Position numbers and translations under genes: made by a program. From positions 87,657 through 151,656 of the forward strand of contig JAXMHH010000008.1 in NCBI GenBank assembly GCA_046346845.1: a stretch of DNA of 64,000 bases, in the 5' to 3' direction. The DNA is from DSSB01 sp046346845. Its GTDB lineage: Bacteria; UBA10199; DSSB01. This document shows positions 35,558 to 44,841 of the stretch, piece by piece. The notes under the pieces are model-generated. The model did not search any database, was not told the DNA's origin, and saw nothing but the letters and a program-made list of their open reading frames with translations. Positions within the stretch are counted from its first letter, which is position 1; each line of letters starts with the position of its first letter.

Positions 35558-37450
35558 CTACCTCGAGGCCCGCTTGGGACGGGCCGCCCGGCGCAGGCGC
35601 TTGGGCTCCCGGGCGATATGGAGCCCCGCCTTCAACAGGCGGTATTTCTCTTCCAGCGCCGCACGTTCGAAATCGGGGGAATTGAAATAGGTCTTCATGC
35701 GGTGACTGACCGGATGGATCTGATCGCCGGGTATCCAGGCGATGACCTCGCCGTCTTTCAGCTTGAGCCGTTTTCGGTCGACGCAGTGGCTGGCCGCCGC
35801 CAATTCCTTCTTCTTCAGGACCTCCCGGAGGGCGCGGAACCGCCCCTCCACCTTCGGGTCGAGAAAATGGAACAGGGCGGAGGCCCCCAACCCGATGTGG
35901 TAATGCGAAGGGTGGAGGGCGACGCCGTCCAGGCCGAGACGCAGGCACATCTGCACGAATACTTCCTGGACCTCCGCCCCCAAACCCAGCCCGGGATGCT
36001 CCTGGCCGGGAAGGATTTTCTTCTGGTCCGTAAAATTGGCCATGGGATTCTGCAGCAGGAGCCATTCGATGGAGATCAGCTCCAGCTTCTCGCCCGATCC
36101 CATCTCCTTGGGGGCCGGCAAGGTGAGCCTGCGGAGGATCACCTCGCCCAGCAGGTAGGTCTTGGGGAGCTTATCCGCCTCCCACCGCGCCTCGACCCGG
36201 ATCATTTGATGGGAGGGCTCGGAGGCGTTCACCGTGACCTTCAGGTCGCTGTATCCAATTTGCCGGATCTTGGGCAGGATGCCGTAGCGCTCCAAGGCCA
36301 GCTCGATCCCGTAGGCCGAATAGTAATCCAGGATCTTCTTCTGCGACCCGAGGGGGCTGGTCCCGAACAGGTCTTCCGCCGTGAGGCTGAACTCGTTTTC
36401 GCTGGCAAAATCCTTTTGGAGCTCCAGCTTCCGGAGACCTTTGGAGATATGGTTGAAGCGCTTGTGAAAATGGGTGTCCTCCTCCAGCTCGACCTTTTCC
36501 GGGCAACCCAGGGTATAGGAAAGCAGATTGGCGCTGCACTGACAGGCCTGCATGCTGTACCCGCCCGCGAGGGTGATCACTAGCGGGACGTCGTTCTCCC
36601 GGGCCCAATCGAGGACGAACTTATCCCGTTCGAAGACCCCAGGAATGGTCATCTCGAAACCGCCCAGGGGGTCGTCCCGCAGGACGTCGTGGCCGGCGAC
36701 GTAGATCATCAGTTCCGGCTGGAAATCGCGCAAGGCCTTGGGCAGGGTCTCCTTCAACTTCTTCAGGTATTGTTGGTCGGTGGTCTCCTCGGGCAGCATG
36801 ATCTCGGTTTTTTTCTTGCGCATGGGGGACCACTGGGGACCGTTGAGCGAATAGACCAAGACCGAGGGATCCCGCTCGAAGGCCGCGGTATTGCCGTTTC
36901 CGAAATGAAAGTCCAAGTCGACCACTGCGATGCGGCCCTGAAAACCATCCTTCCGGATTTTAGCGATGGCGACGGCGATGTCGTTGTAGACGCAGAAGCC
37001 GGAGCCCTTCGCCGTCTCTGCATGGTGGTAACCGCCCCCCAGGTTCACCGCCACCCGCTTGCCCCCGTAGAGCACGGACTTGATCGACATAATGGTGCCG
37101 CCCACGCCGCGGCGCTGCGAGCTGATCAACTCGTCGGTGTGGACCTCCTGGGGCTTGAGGCCGAAGATGCGCCCGAGGGTCTGGGGCGACTCCAGGGACT
37201 CCAGATAGTCGCGGGAATGGAACAGGCCGAGCACGGAGAGGCCGACCCAGGGCGAGGGGTGCACGTCTTGCAGGTCGATGACGCCCTCGTTGAGCAGGTG
37301 CGAGATCAACTTCCTGCCACGGTCGTGCACGATCCCGTGCATCTTCGTGTGCTTCCCCAACATCTGACGCTCATAGCTGGGATGGTACCAAAAGCTGATG
37401 TCTCGCTTGCGGCGAACGGCGGACAAAAAACGGTCGATCAGGTGCTTCAT
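35558..37450 (-). CDS. Histone-deacetylase-fold amidohydrolase with extra C-terminal domain (paralogue 2)
   Basis: 630 aa, tail-to-tail with paralogue 1 (17 nt between stops). The first 190 residues align without a gap: GGGYHHA (His142-His143), VVDLDFHFGNGN (Asp180, His182), VAGHDVLRDDPLGGF (Asp255) and TLAGGYS (Tyr298). It differs by a basic insert near residue 212 (RKKKTE) and a fuller C-terminal domain containing GQEHPGLGLG and LGLDGVALHPSHYHIG, which paralogue 1 has partly lost. Cytoplasmic. A zinc-dependent deacylase is expected; the partner or substrate is unknown. The C-terminus is basic. Confidence 0.85.
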   Translation of the reverse strand: MKHLIDRFLSAVRRKRDISFWYHPSYERQMLGKHTKMHGIVHDRGRKLISHLLNEGVIDLQDVHPSPWVGLSVLGLFHSRDYLESLESPQTLGRIFGLKPQEVHTDELISSQRRGVGGTIMSIKSVLYGGKRVAVNLGGGYHHAETAKGSGFCVYNDIAVAIAKIRKDGFQGRIAVVDLDFHFGNGNTAAFERDPSVLVYSLNGPQWSPMRKKKTEIMLPEETTDQQYLKKLKETLPKALRDFQPELMIYVAGHDVLRDDPLGGFEMTIPGVFERDKFVLDWARENDVPLVITLAGGYSMQACQCSANLLSYTLGCPEKVELEEDTHFHKRFNHISKGLRKLELQKDFASENEFSLTAEDLFGTSPLGSQKKILDYYSAYGIELALERYGILPKIRQIGYSDLKVTVNASEPSHQMIRVEARWEADKLPKTYLLGEVILRRLTLPAPKEMGSGEKLELISIEWLLLQNPMANFTDQKKILPGQEHPGLGLGAEVQEVFVQMCLRLGLDGVALHPSHYHIGLGASALFHFLDPKVEGRFRALREVLKKKELAAASHCVDRKRLKLKDGEVIAWIPGDQIHPVSHRMKTYFNSPDFERAALEEKYRLLKAGLHIAREPKRLRRAARPKRASR

Positions 37451-37587
37451 AGCTCCCCCGAATAGAATGGCAGGTAATTATTCAGGAAAGGACCCACGTG
37501 TCCTCCTCACAACCTGTATTTTCAGGAATTGGGGGATTTTGGTCAAGTTGTTGCGTTTGGGCGGGGGCGAGAACCTAGGGAAAGGGC

Positions 37588-38160
37588 CTAGCGGCCCAGC
37601 AGGCGGTCGAGGATGATCGCCACCGCGGCCCGGACGGGCAGGTGGTTGTAAGAGCCGTCTTCCTGGGAACCGATCGGCTCCAGCAGGCATTCGGCCTGGG
37701 CGAGAAGTTCCTCGGTCATTCCCCACCCCGTCCCGAACAGCAAAAGGTGGGGGGACTCGCTCTCCCGCAATTGCCCCTGGAATTCGGTGTAGGCCATGCG
37801 ATCCGGCCCGCTTTTGGCTGAGGTCCCGACCAGGCGGGCCCGGCGGCCGGTTTCGCTCTCCACCGCGGCACAAGCCGCCTCGAGGGTGGGCACCAAGGAG
37901 ACCAGTTCAAAGGCCTCCTTGCGGGTGACGTTCATCTCGGCCCCCGCCCCGGTGAGCCAGTGATCCATGATGCGCTGGGCCAATTTGCGCTGGCTCTCGA
38001 CCGGACAAACGATGAAATACTTGGCGATGCCGTAGGTCTTGCTGGTGCGGGCGATGTCGTGGATGTCGAAGGGGGTGATGGAGGTGCAGACCACCTCCTT
38101 CGCCTGGTTGTAAACCGGATGATGGATTAAGGCCAAATAAAGGGGGGCTTTGGGTTTCAT
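37588..38160 (-). CDS. TrmD-linked SPOUT RNA methyltransferase (TM1570-like, PF09936 type)
   Basis: 190 aa. Starts MKPKAPLYLALIHHPVYN and contains VVCTSITPFDIHDIARTSKTYGIAKYFIV and LLLFGTGWGMTEELL, features of the SAM-dependent knotted RNA methyltransferases found beside trmD in deltaproteobacteria, Aquificae and Thermotogae. RNA target unknown. The ATG overlaps the trmD stop (ATGA), which fixes the start; a longer frame running into trmD is rejected. It is the last gene of the ffh-rpsP-rimM-trmD side of the split operon. Confidence 0.85.
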   Translation of the reverse strand: MKPKAPLYLALIHHPVYNQAKEVVCTSITPFDIHDIARTSKTYGIAKYFIVCPVESQRKLAQRIMDHWLTGAGAEMNVTRKEAFELVSLVPTLEAACAAVESETGRRARLVGTSAKSGPDRMAYTEFQGQLRESESPHLLLFGTGWGMTEELLAQAECLLEPIGSQEDGSYNHLPVRAAVAIILDRLLGR

Positions 38161-38894
38161 CGTCGTCTGCTCAATTCCTCGAGGATCTTGCGGTCCGCCT
38201 CGCTCAGCTCCAGCTTTTCCAACAGGTCCGGGCGCTTCTGCAAGGTGCGCCGCAGGGCCTCCCGCCGGCGCCACTTCTCGATCTCGCCATGATTGCCCTG
38301 CAGCAATATCTCGGGCACCGACCTCCCCTGAAAGACCGGCGGGCGGGTGTAGTGGGGATATTCCAAGAGGCCGTCGGCGAAGCTCTCCTCGCGCAGCGAG
38401 GCCTCCTTGCCCACCACCCCCGGCACCAGGCGGGTCACCGCCTCCACCACCGCCAGGGCCGCGACCTCGCCTCCGCACAGCACGAAATCGCCCAGGGAGA
38501 TCTCCTCGTCGATCCAGCCCTCGAGGACGCGTTCATCGACGCCCTCGTAGCGTCCGCACAGCAACAACAACTCCTCGTACTCGGAGAGCTCGCGCACCAC
38601 CTTTTGGTCGAGCACCCGGCCCTGGGGACTCAGGTAAATCACGCGACCCTTGCGGTAATCCTTGGAGATCGCCTCGATCGCCGCGACCAGCGGCTCGGGC
38701 TTCATCACCATGCCCTCGCCTCCGCCGTAGACCTCGTCGTCGACCCGGCGGTGTTTGTCGAGGGCGTAGTCCCGGAGCTGATGCAGCTGGAATTGCACCA
38801 AACCCTTTTCCTCGGCCTTGCCCAACAGGGAGGCCTGCAGATAGGGCCGCAGGGCCTCGGGAAATAAAGACAAGATATCGAAACGCCGGGTCAC
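38157..38894 (-). CDS. trmD: tRNA (guanine-37-N1) methyltransferase
   Basis: 245 aa, full length. It methylates G37 next to the anticodon, preventing +1 frameshifts. Visible: FDILSLFPEALRPYLQASLLGKA, HRRVDDEVYGGGEGMVMKPEPL, VIYLSPQGRVLDQ, LLLCGRYEGVDERV and EISLGDFVLCGGEVAALAVVEAVTRLVPGVVG, the knot and SAM site. It is separated from rimM by 498 nt filled with inverted repeats, and coupled to the downstream methyltransferase by an ATGA overlap. Confidence 0.97.
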   Translation of the reverse strand: MTRRFDILSLFPEALRPYLQASLLGKAEEKGLVQFQLHQLRDYALDKHRRVDDEVYGGGEGMVMKPEPLVAAIEAISKDYRKGRVIYLSPQGRVLDQKVVRELSEYEELLLLCGRYEGVDERVLEGWIDEEISLGDFVLCGGEVAALAVVEAVTRLVPGVVGKEASLREESFADGLLEYPHYTRPPVFQGRSVPEILLQGNHGEIEKWRRREALRRTLQKRPDLLEKLELSEADRKILEELSRRR

Positions 38895-38962
38895 TCGAGC
38901 TTGCTCCGTCTTCCTCTTTCTCGTTCCTTTTCTTTATCAGCGCCCTCTTTCAGGCCACCCCC

Positions 38963-39115
38963 GCCCCGCAGTCCGAGGGGGGATACCCCTCCACTCTTCG
39001 GTCGGCCCCTCAGGCCGGGGCCTCCCTTGCCTGTCCGGGACAAAATATCACAGGCCTTAAGGGGTTTGTCCCTACCAAAGGCCGTTCCGGGGCATCCCCC
39101 CTCGGACTGCGGGGC
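38963..39115. repeat. Inverted-repeat element IR-1 in the rimM-trmD gap
   Basis: Perfect 22-bp arms at 38963-38984 and 39094-39115, starting GCCCCGC and ending GCGGGGC. Inside are GGGACAAA/TTTGTCCC arms (about 39026-39072) and a GGCCCC/GGGGCC hairpin, so the whole 153 bp can fold as one long hairpin. The loop on the minus strand reads CCTTAAGGCCTGTGAT, close to the IR-2 loop. It has no coding content and looks like a small non-autonomous repeat (REP/MITE-like). Confidence 0.75.
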
Positions 39116-39220
39116 TCGTGCAGAAAACTCCCGAATAATAAATACCCCCCTCTTCAGAAATCCTAGCTTTACCCCCTCTACAAATTTTCCGCGCCTCCCA
39201 TTTTGCTAGCACGAGCCCCG
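39110..39220. repeat. Connecting 12-bp inverted repeat joining IR-1 and IR-2
   Basis: CGGGGCTCGTGC (39110-39121) and GCACGAGCCCCG (39209-39220) are exact complements, so the facing ends of the two elements mirror each other, including flanking bases. This suggests inverted duplication of one element. Confidence 0.65.
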
Positions 39221-39372
39221 CCTGGAGAGGAGCCCTTCTCCTTCGCGCAACCTTCGAAAAATCCGTCCTTAAAGCCCTGTGATCTTCCTTCGGATTTTTC
39301 GACGTAGGGGTCGACCCGGCTGGAGGGTCGGCCCCGGTGCGCGAAGGAGAAGGGCTCCTCTCCAGGCGGGGC
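39215..39372. repeat. Inverted-repeat element IR-2 in the rimM-trmD gap
   Basis: Perfect 35-bp arms at 39215-39249 and 39338-39372, again starting GCCCCGC. A second exact 12-bp pair (39254-39265 with 39291-39302) lies inside, and the loop contains CCTTAAAGCCCTGTGAT, nearly matching the IR-1 loop in opposite orientation. On the transcribed minus strand it would fold into a very stable hairpin between rimM and trmD. Together with IR-1 it explains almost all of the 498-nt gene-free gap 38895-39392. Confidence 0.8.
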
Positions 39373-39392
39373 GGAGGTCGCGACGAGTACAA

Positions 39393-39911
39393 TTATCCAA
39401 GTAGTTCGTCGGCAAATTCCTTGAGGACGATGACTCCCTCCTCCCGATCGGTGCTGGCGACAAAGTCCTTTTGGTAAGGCACCAAGGTCTCCCGCCCTGA
39501 CTCGTCGCGAATCTGCATCACCTCGTGGTCGCCGACGGAGAGGAAACCCGCGACCACCCCTATCCGGCGGCCGTCCGCCGCCCGCACTTCGAGCCCCTCT
39601 AGGTCGCTGAGATAGATCTCGCCCGACTCCGGCTCCGGCAGGGCTTCGCGCGGCAGGCCCAAGACAATTCCCCTTAATTCGCGGGCATGTTCTGGATCTT
39701 CATAACCCTTTAGTTTCAGCAACCAATAGCGCCCATGGCGCTTGATGGATTCGATGGCGTAGGGGGCTTCCCCACGGTCCTCGGCATACAGGACATCGAG
39801 GTCCGGATAAAGCTCGCTCTGCGGGTTGAAGGAAATAAAGCGCACCTGCCCGTGGATCCCCCACTCCTGCAGGATCTTGCCGAGGCGGACAAACTTGCGG
39901 GGAGACGACAT
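39393..39911 (-). CDS. rimM: 16S rRNA processing protein RimM
   Basis: 172 aa. It binds S19 and helps mature the 30S head. Visible: N-terminal VRLGKILQEWGIHGQVRFISF, the ALPEPESGEIYLSDLEGLEV turn into the PRC-barrel domain (about residues 95-170), and VPYQKDFVASTDREEGVIVL at the C-terminus. It follows rpsP by 14 nt. No KH-domain gene (khpA) lies between rpsP and rimM, where many bacteria have one. Confidence 0.94.
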   Translation of the reverse strand: MSSPRKFVRLGKILQEWGIHGQVRFISFNPQSELYPDLDVLYAEDRGEAPYAIESIKRHGRYWLLKLKGYEDPEHARELRGIVLGLPREALPEPESGEIYLSDLEGLEVRAADGRRIGVVAGFLSVGDHEVMQIRDESGRETLVPYQKDFVASTDREEGVIVLKEFADELLG

Positions 39912-39925
39912 GGCGCCGGCGGCTT

Positions 39926-40168
39926 TTAAGCCACCTTGTGCTTTTTGATCAGCTGGCCGACGGTTTGGGAGGGCTGGGCGCCCTTGCCGACCCAGTGCTG
40001 GATGCGGTCGGTCTTGAGGACTAAAGGATTGCTCTTGGCCCGGGGGTCGAAGGTGCCGACCACTTCGATGAATTTACCGTTGCGGGGGGCTTCGGAATCG
40101 GCGACGACGATTCGGTAGAAAGGCTTTTTCTTGGTGCCGTGGCGGGCCATGCGGATTTTAACGGACAT
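39926..40168 (-). CDS. rpsP: 30S ribosomal protein S16
   Basis: 80 aa. Begins MSVKIRMARHGTKKKPFYRIVVADS-A-RNGKFIE-VG-FDP, the near-invariant S16 N-terminus, and ends with VGKGAQPSQTVGQLIKKHKV. It lies between ffh (85-nt gap) and rimM in the usual order. Confidence 0.97.
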   Translation of the reverse strand: MSVKIRMARHGTKKKPFYRIVVADSEAPRNGKFIEVVGTFDPRAKSNPLVLKTDRIQHWVGKGAQPSQTVGQLIKKHKVA

Positions 40169-40253
40169 AAGGAATCCTTCTAAAAACTATCGAGGGTGGC
40201 GGAGATAGCCTTAATCTTTTGGAAGATCAAGAGAATATCTCGCCGGAACCCCG

Positions 40254-41585
<1,332 letters not shown>

Positions 41586-41599
41586 GGATTTCTCCGCTA

Positions 41600-42358
41600 T
41601 CAAACTACCAGTCGCTTGACCAGCCGCTTCACCGAGATCAGGCCCAAGATCGCCGCCCCCACCAACATGCCCGCCAAGGCCAGGGCGTCGAAGGCCCCGA
41701 AATGCCCCGCGAACAGGTGCCGGGAGACCCGCACCGGATACGTCAGGGGCAGGAAATAGGCCAAGTTCCTCGCCCAGGTGGGCAGGTTATCGAGCGGAAA
41801 AAAGGTGCCCGAGAACAGGAACATCGGCGAAATGACGAGGGTGAAATAATAAGTGAAGTAATCGTAGGAACGCGCGATCGAAGTCATCAGCATCCCTAGG
41901 CTGGCGAACAGCAGGCCGGTGCAGACCATGACGAGGGGCATGAGCAGGACCCAGGCCGAGGGGATGAGCTTGAACACCGCCAAGACCAAGAATATCACCG
42001 AACTGGTGATCGTCGCCTTGGTCGCGGCCCAGAGGATCTCCCCGACCACCACCTCGGCCATCGAGACGGGGGTCATCGCGATGCCGTTGAAGGTCTTCTG
42101 CACCTCCATCCGGGTGTAGGAGCTGAAGGTCGTCTCGAAGCTCGAGGCGTTCATCACCGTGGTGATCAAGATGGCCGGGGCGATGAACTCGGCGTAGGTC
42201 ATGCCGTTGAGATTGGGGACGAGCTTGCCCAGTCCGTAGCCCATAGCCAAGAGGTAGAGCAAGGGCTCGGCGAAGTTGGCCGCCAGGGAGGCCATGAAAT
42301 ACTTCTGCCAGACGATGAAATCCCGGCGCCAGACCTTGAAGATGCGGTAGGAAAACAT
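41600..42358 (-). CDS. ABC-2 type exporter permease (NodJ-like)
   Basis: 252 aa with six predicted membrane segments. Visible: FAEPLLYLLAMGYGLG, MNASSFETTFSSYTRMEVQKTFNGIAMTPVS and SPMFLFSGTFFPLDNLP, matching the NodJ/ABC-2 permease family that exports oligosaccharides or drugs. The ATG shares its A with the TGA of the upstream ATPase gene (TGATG), fixing the start; a longer frame into the ATPase gene is rejected. Substrate unknown. It ends 14 nt before ffh. Confidence 0.9.
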   Translation of the reverse strand: MFSYRIFKVWRRDFIVWQKYFMASLAANFAEPLLYLLAMGYGLGKLVPNLNGMTYAEFIAPAILITTVMNASSFETTFSSYTRMEVQKTFNGIAMTPVSMAEVVVGEILWAATKATITSSVIFLVLAVFKLIPSAWVLLMPLVMVCTGLLFASLGMLMTSIARSYDYFTYYFTLVISPMFLFSGTFFPLDNLPTWARNLAYFLPLTYPVRVSRHLFAGHFGAFDALALAGMLVGAAILGLISVKRLVKRLVV

Positions 42359-43305
42359 CAGTCCCGCAGCTCCCTTCCCGCCAGCTTCAGGAACACGTCT
42401 TCCAGCGAGGCCGGACGCAGGTGAAAATCCAGCTTTTGGATGTCCGGCACCTTTTCCAGTAAGGTTCCGTTCTTCTCGCGGATCAGGACATAGAGGGTAT
42501 CGCCCACCAATTCGGTCTCCCGCATCCGCTCTTTTCCTGATTCGAGGGAATCGATGGCCGTCTTCAAGGGGAGGAGAGCGGCGTGGGGCGCCCTCACCTC
42601 CAAGACCTCGCGGCCGACGAGCTTTTCGACCAGGGCCTCGGGGCTGCCCTCGGTGAGGATTTTGCCGTGGTCCATGATGACGAGACGATCGCAAAGACGC
42701 TGGGCCTCTTCCATGTAGTGCGTGGTCAAGACCATGGTGACGCCGCTGGCCTTCAGGGCCCGCAGCTTGTCCCAAATGAGGTGGCGGGCCTGCGGGTCGA
42801 GGCCCGTGGTCGGCTCGTCGAGGATCAGCACCTCGGGACGATTGATCAGGGCGCGGGCGATCATCAGCCGGCGCTTCATGCCGCCGGAGAGCTTGTCGAT
42901 CTTCTGGTCGCGCTTCTCTTGGAGGCTGAGGAACTTCAGCAGCTCCTCGGCCCGGACCTGGGCCTCGGCCTTGGGGATGTCGAAGTAACTCGCGTACAGG
43001 ACGAGATTTTGCAGGACGGACAGGTCGGGATCGAGGTTGTCCTCCTGGGGCACCACCCCCAGCCGCGCCTTGATCCGGCGCGCCTCGGCCATCACGTCGT
43101 AGCCCAATACCTGGAGCCGCCCGGCGCTGACCGGCGAGAAGCAGTAGATCATCCGCATGGTGGAGGTCTTGCCCGCGCCGTTAGGGCCGAGAAAGCCGAA
43201 GCACTCCCCGCGGGCGATCTGGAAATTCACCCCGCGCACCGCCTCGAAGGAGTTGAAGCTCTTCCGCAAATCGCTGGCAATGATGACGGGGGCGATCTTG
43301 TCCAT
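42358..43305 (-). CDS. ABC transporter ATP-binding protein (NodI/DrrA-like)
   Basis: 315 aa. Walker A GPNGAGKTSTMRM, Q-loop VVPQEDNLD, signature LSGGMKRRLMIARAL, Walker B VLILDEPTTGLDP and switch His in LTTHYMEEA. The C-terminal 80 residues match the extra domain of the NodI/DrrA exporters. It pairs with the permease encoded directly downstream (1-nt overlap). The role is energising export across the inner membrane; the substrate cannot be read from the sequence. Confidence 0.92.
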   Translation of the reverse strand: MDKIAPVIIASDLRKSFNSFEAVRGVNFQIARGECFGFLGPNGAGKTSTMRMIYCFSPVSAGRLQVLGYDVMAEARRIKARLGVVPQEDNLDPDLSVLQNLVLYASYFDIPKAEAQVRAEELLKFLSLQEKRDQKIDKLSGGMKRRLMIARALINRPEVLILDEPTTGLDPQARHLIWDKLRALKASGVTMVLTTHYMEEAQRLCDRLVIMDHGKILTEGSPEALVEKLVGREVLEVRAPHAALLPLKTAIDSLESGKERMRETELVGDTLYVLIREKNGTLLEKVPDIQKLDFHLRPASLEDVFLKLAGRELRD

Positions 43306-43359
43306 GGAAGTCGAAAGATCTAGGACGAATCCCCGACCTTAGGCAAGCCCCATGCATAG

Positions 43360-43380
43360 GCCTGTCCCGCGAGGACAGGC
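43360..43380. other. 8-bp hairpin between the M17-N-like gene and the ABC exporter
   Basis: GCCTGTCC, 5-nt loop, GGACAGGC, in the 89-nt gap after the stop at 43395 on the minus strand. It has no T-tract; it may attenuate read-through or be a small repeat. Confidence 0.4.
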
Positions 43381-43394
43381 TATCCCGGAAACCA

Positions 43395-43913
43395 TTATCG
43401 GTACTGCACTTGGACGTCGAAGGCGAAGTCCATATGGCGCCGGCGGGCGTCGTCGACGTACTCTTGGGGCTCGGCCAGGGAAACGTGGTAATCCTCGCTG
43501 CGGCCGGACAGCATCGACATGAAGAGGCGAACGGCGTTGCGCCACTCGAACATGCCCTTGGCGAGGTCGCTCAGCGAGAGGCAGAAGGAGAGGTCTTTCT
43601 TGAGCAGCAGCTTGTCGAGGATCATGGAGACGAAGCGCGGCAGCTCCTGGTCTTGGATCTCGCTTTGGCTCCCCATACCCAGGACGATCAGCTCCTTGGC
43701 GGGCAGGCGCCCGTGCAGCGGCATGAGCAGGGCCTCCCCGCGCTTGCCGCGGAAGCGTTCCTTGAGGATCAGTTCGGAGAGCGAGCCGTTGAGCCGCCAA
43801 TCCACCATTCCCGCCTGTCCCTTCAGGGGACGGACGTCCTCATAGGCGAGCACCATGGTCAGATGGTTCTCGATCTCGTCGATCGGGTCGCTGGTGATCT
43901 TGAGTTGGATCAT
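43395..43913 (-). CDS. Stand-alone leucyl-aminopeptidase N-terminal-like (macro-type) domain protein
   Basis: 172 aa. Motifs GEALLMPLHGRLPAKELIVLGMGSQSEIQ and a run of alternating beta/alpha elements match the N-terminal domain of M17 leucyl aminopeptidases (PF02789), but no catalytic M17 domain follows. Its ATG overlaps the nusB stop (TAATG), so it is coupled to nusB. A regulatory or binding role is likely; in complete enzymes this domain forms part of the hexamer. Homologues of this truncated kind occur elsewhere without known function, as far as I know. Confidence 0.7.
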   Translation of the reverse strand: MIQLKITSDPIDEIENHLTMVLAYEDVRPLKGQAGMVDWRLNGSLSELILKERFRGKRGEALLMPLHGRLPAKELIVLGMGSQSEIQDQELPRFVSMILDKLLLKKDLSFCLSLSDLAKGMFEWRNAVRLFMSMLSGRSEDYHVSLAEPQEYVDDARRRHMDFAFDVQVQYR

Positions 43914-44359
43914 TAAATTTTTTTCAGGGCCTTCGCGATATGGTCCAAGATGCCGTTGACGAAGGCGCCGGATTCTTCGGTCCCGTATTTTTTGGCGATC
44001 TCGATCGCCTCGTTGATCGTCACCGAGGCGGGGATGTCCTGGCAATACAGCAATTCGAAGACGGCCATGCGCAGGATGTTGCGATCCACCGAGGCCATCC
44101 GCGATACCTTCCAGTGGGTGGAATGGCCCTCGATCAGCTGGTCGATCTCCCGGACGTTGTTGGTCACACCCTCGGTGATCTGCCGGGTGAAGTCCTTCAC
44201 CTCGCCGAGGGCGGCCTCGCCCAAATCGCTGCCCTCCAGCAGGAGACAATACGGGTCCTTGAGGAACCTGTCCGTCACTTCCCGCCCCGATTTGTGGGCC
44301 AGCTCGGTCTCGTAGAGCAATTGCAACGAGACCTCCCGGGCCTTCCGCCGGTTACCCAT
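43913..44359 (-). CDS. nusB: Transcription antitermination factor NusB
   Basis: 148 aa. Visible: N-terminal GNRRKAREVSLQLLYE, and the C-terminal VSRMASVDRNILRMAVFELLYCQDIPASVTINEAIEIAKKYGTEESGAFVNGILD, the family signature. NusB with S10 binds boxA of rRNA leaders. The start overlaps the end of ribH by 8 nt, giving the common ribH-nusB order. Confidence 0.96.
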   Translation of the reverse strand: MGNRRKAREVSLQLLYETELAHKSGREVTDRFLKDPYCLLLEGSDLGEAALGEVKDFTRQITEGVTNNVREIDQLIEGHSTHWKVSRMASVDRNILRMAVFELLYCQDIPASVTINEAIEIAKKYGTEESGAFVNGILDHIAKALKKI

Positions 44360-44831
44360 TTCGCACCCGTTTCTTTAACAGAGCCATCTCGACGGCGGTC
44401 AGCGCCGCCTCCCTACCCTTGTTATGCCCATCCTCGCCCGACCTGGCAAGTGCCTGGGCCTCGTTGTCGGTGGTCAGCACTCCGAAGGCCATCGGGACCT
44501 CGGTCTGGAGCATGGCCCGCATCGTCCCCTGGGTCACGCCCTCGCAGACATAATCGAAATGGCTGGTATCTCCCCGGATCACCACCCCCAGGCAAACGAC
44601 CGCGTCGCACTTTCCGGTCTTGGCGATTTGCTGGGCCAGCAAGGGCAATTCGAAGGCCCCGGGGACGCGGTAGACGTCGAGTTCCGACTCGGAGAGGCCG
44701 AGCTCGTGAAGGGCCAGCAAGGCGCCTTTCAGCAGGCCATCGGCCACCCTGGGGTTGTAGCGGGCGGCGACCACGGCGATCCGCAGCCCGCGGGCGTTCA
44801 AGTCCTTCCATTGTAGTTCGGTCTTTCCCAT
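44352..44831 (-). CDS. ribH: 6,7-dimethyl-8-ribityllumazine synthase
   Basis: 159 aa. It makes the lumazine precursor of riboflavin. Visible: RIAVVAARYNPRVADGLLKGAL, VYRVPGAFELPLLAQQIA, CLGVVIRGDTSHFDYVCEGVTQG and PMAFGVLTTDNEAQALAR. It is 10 nt downstream of ribBA in the riboflavin operon. Confidence 0.97.
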   Translation of the reverse strand: MGKTELQWKDLNARGLRIAVVAARYNPRVADGLLKGALLALHELGLSESELDVYRVPGAFELPLLAQQIAKTGKCDAVVCLGVVIRGDTSHFDYVCEGVTQGTMRAMLQTEVPMAFGVLTTDNEAQALARSGEDGHNKGREAALTAVEMALLKKRVRNG

Positions 44832-44841
44832 AGGCGAATGC

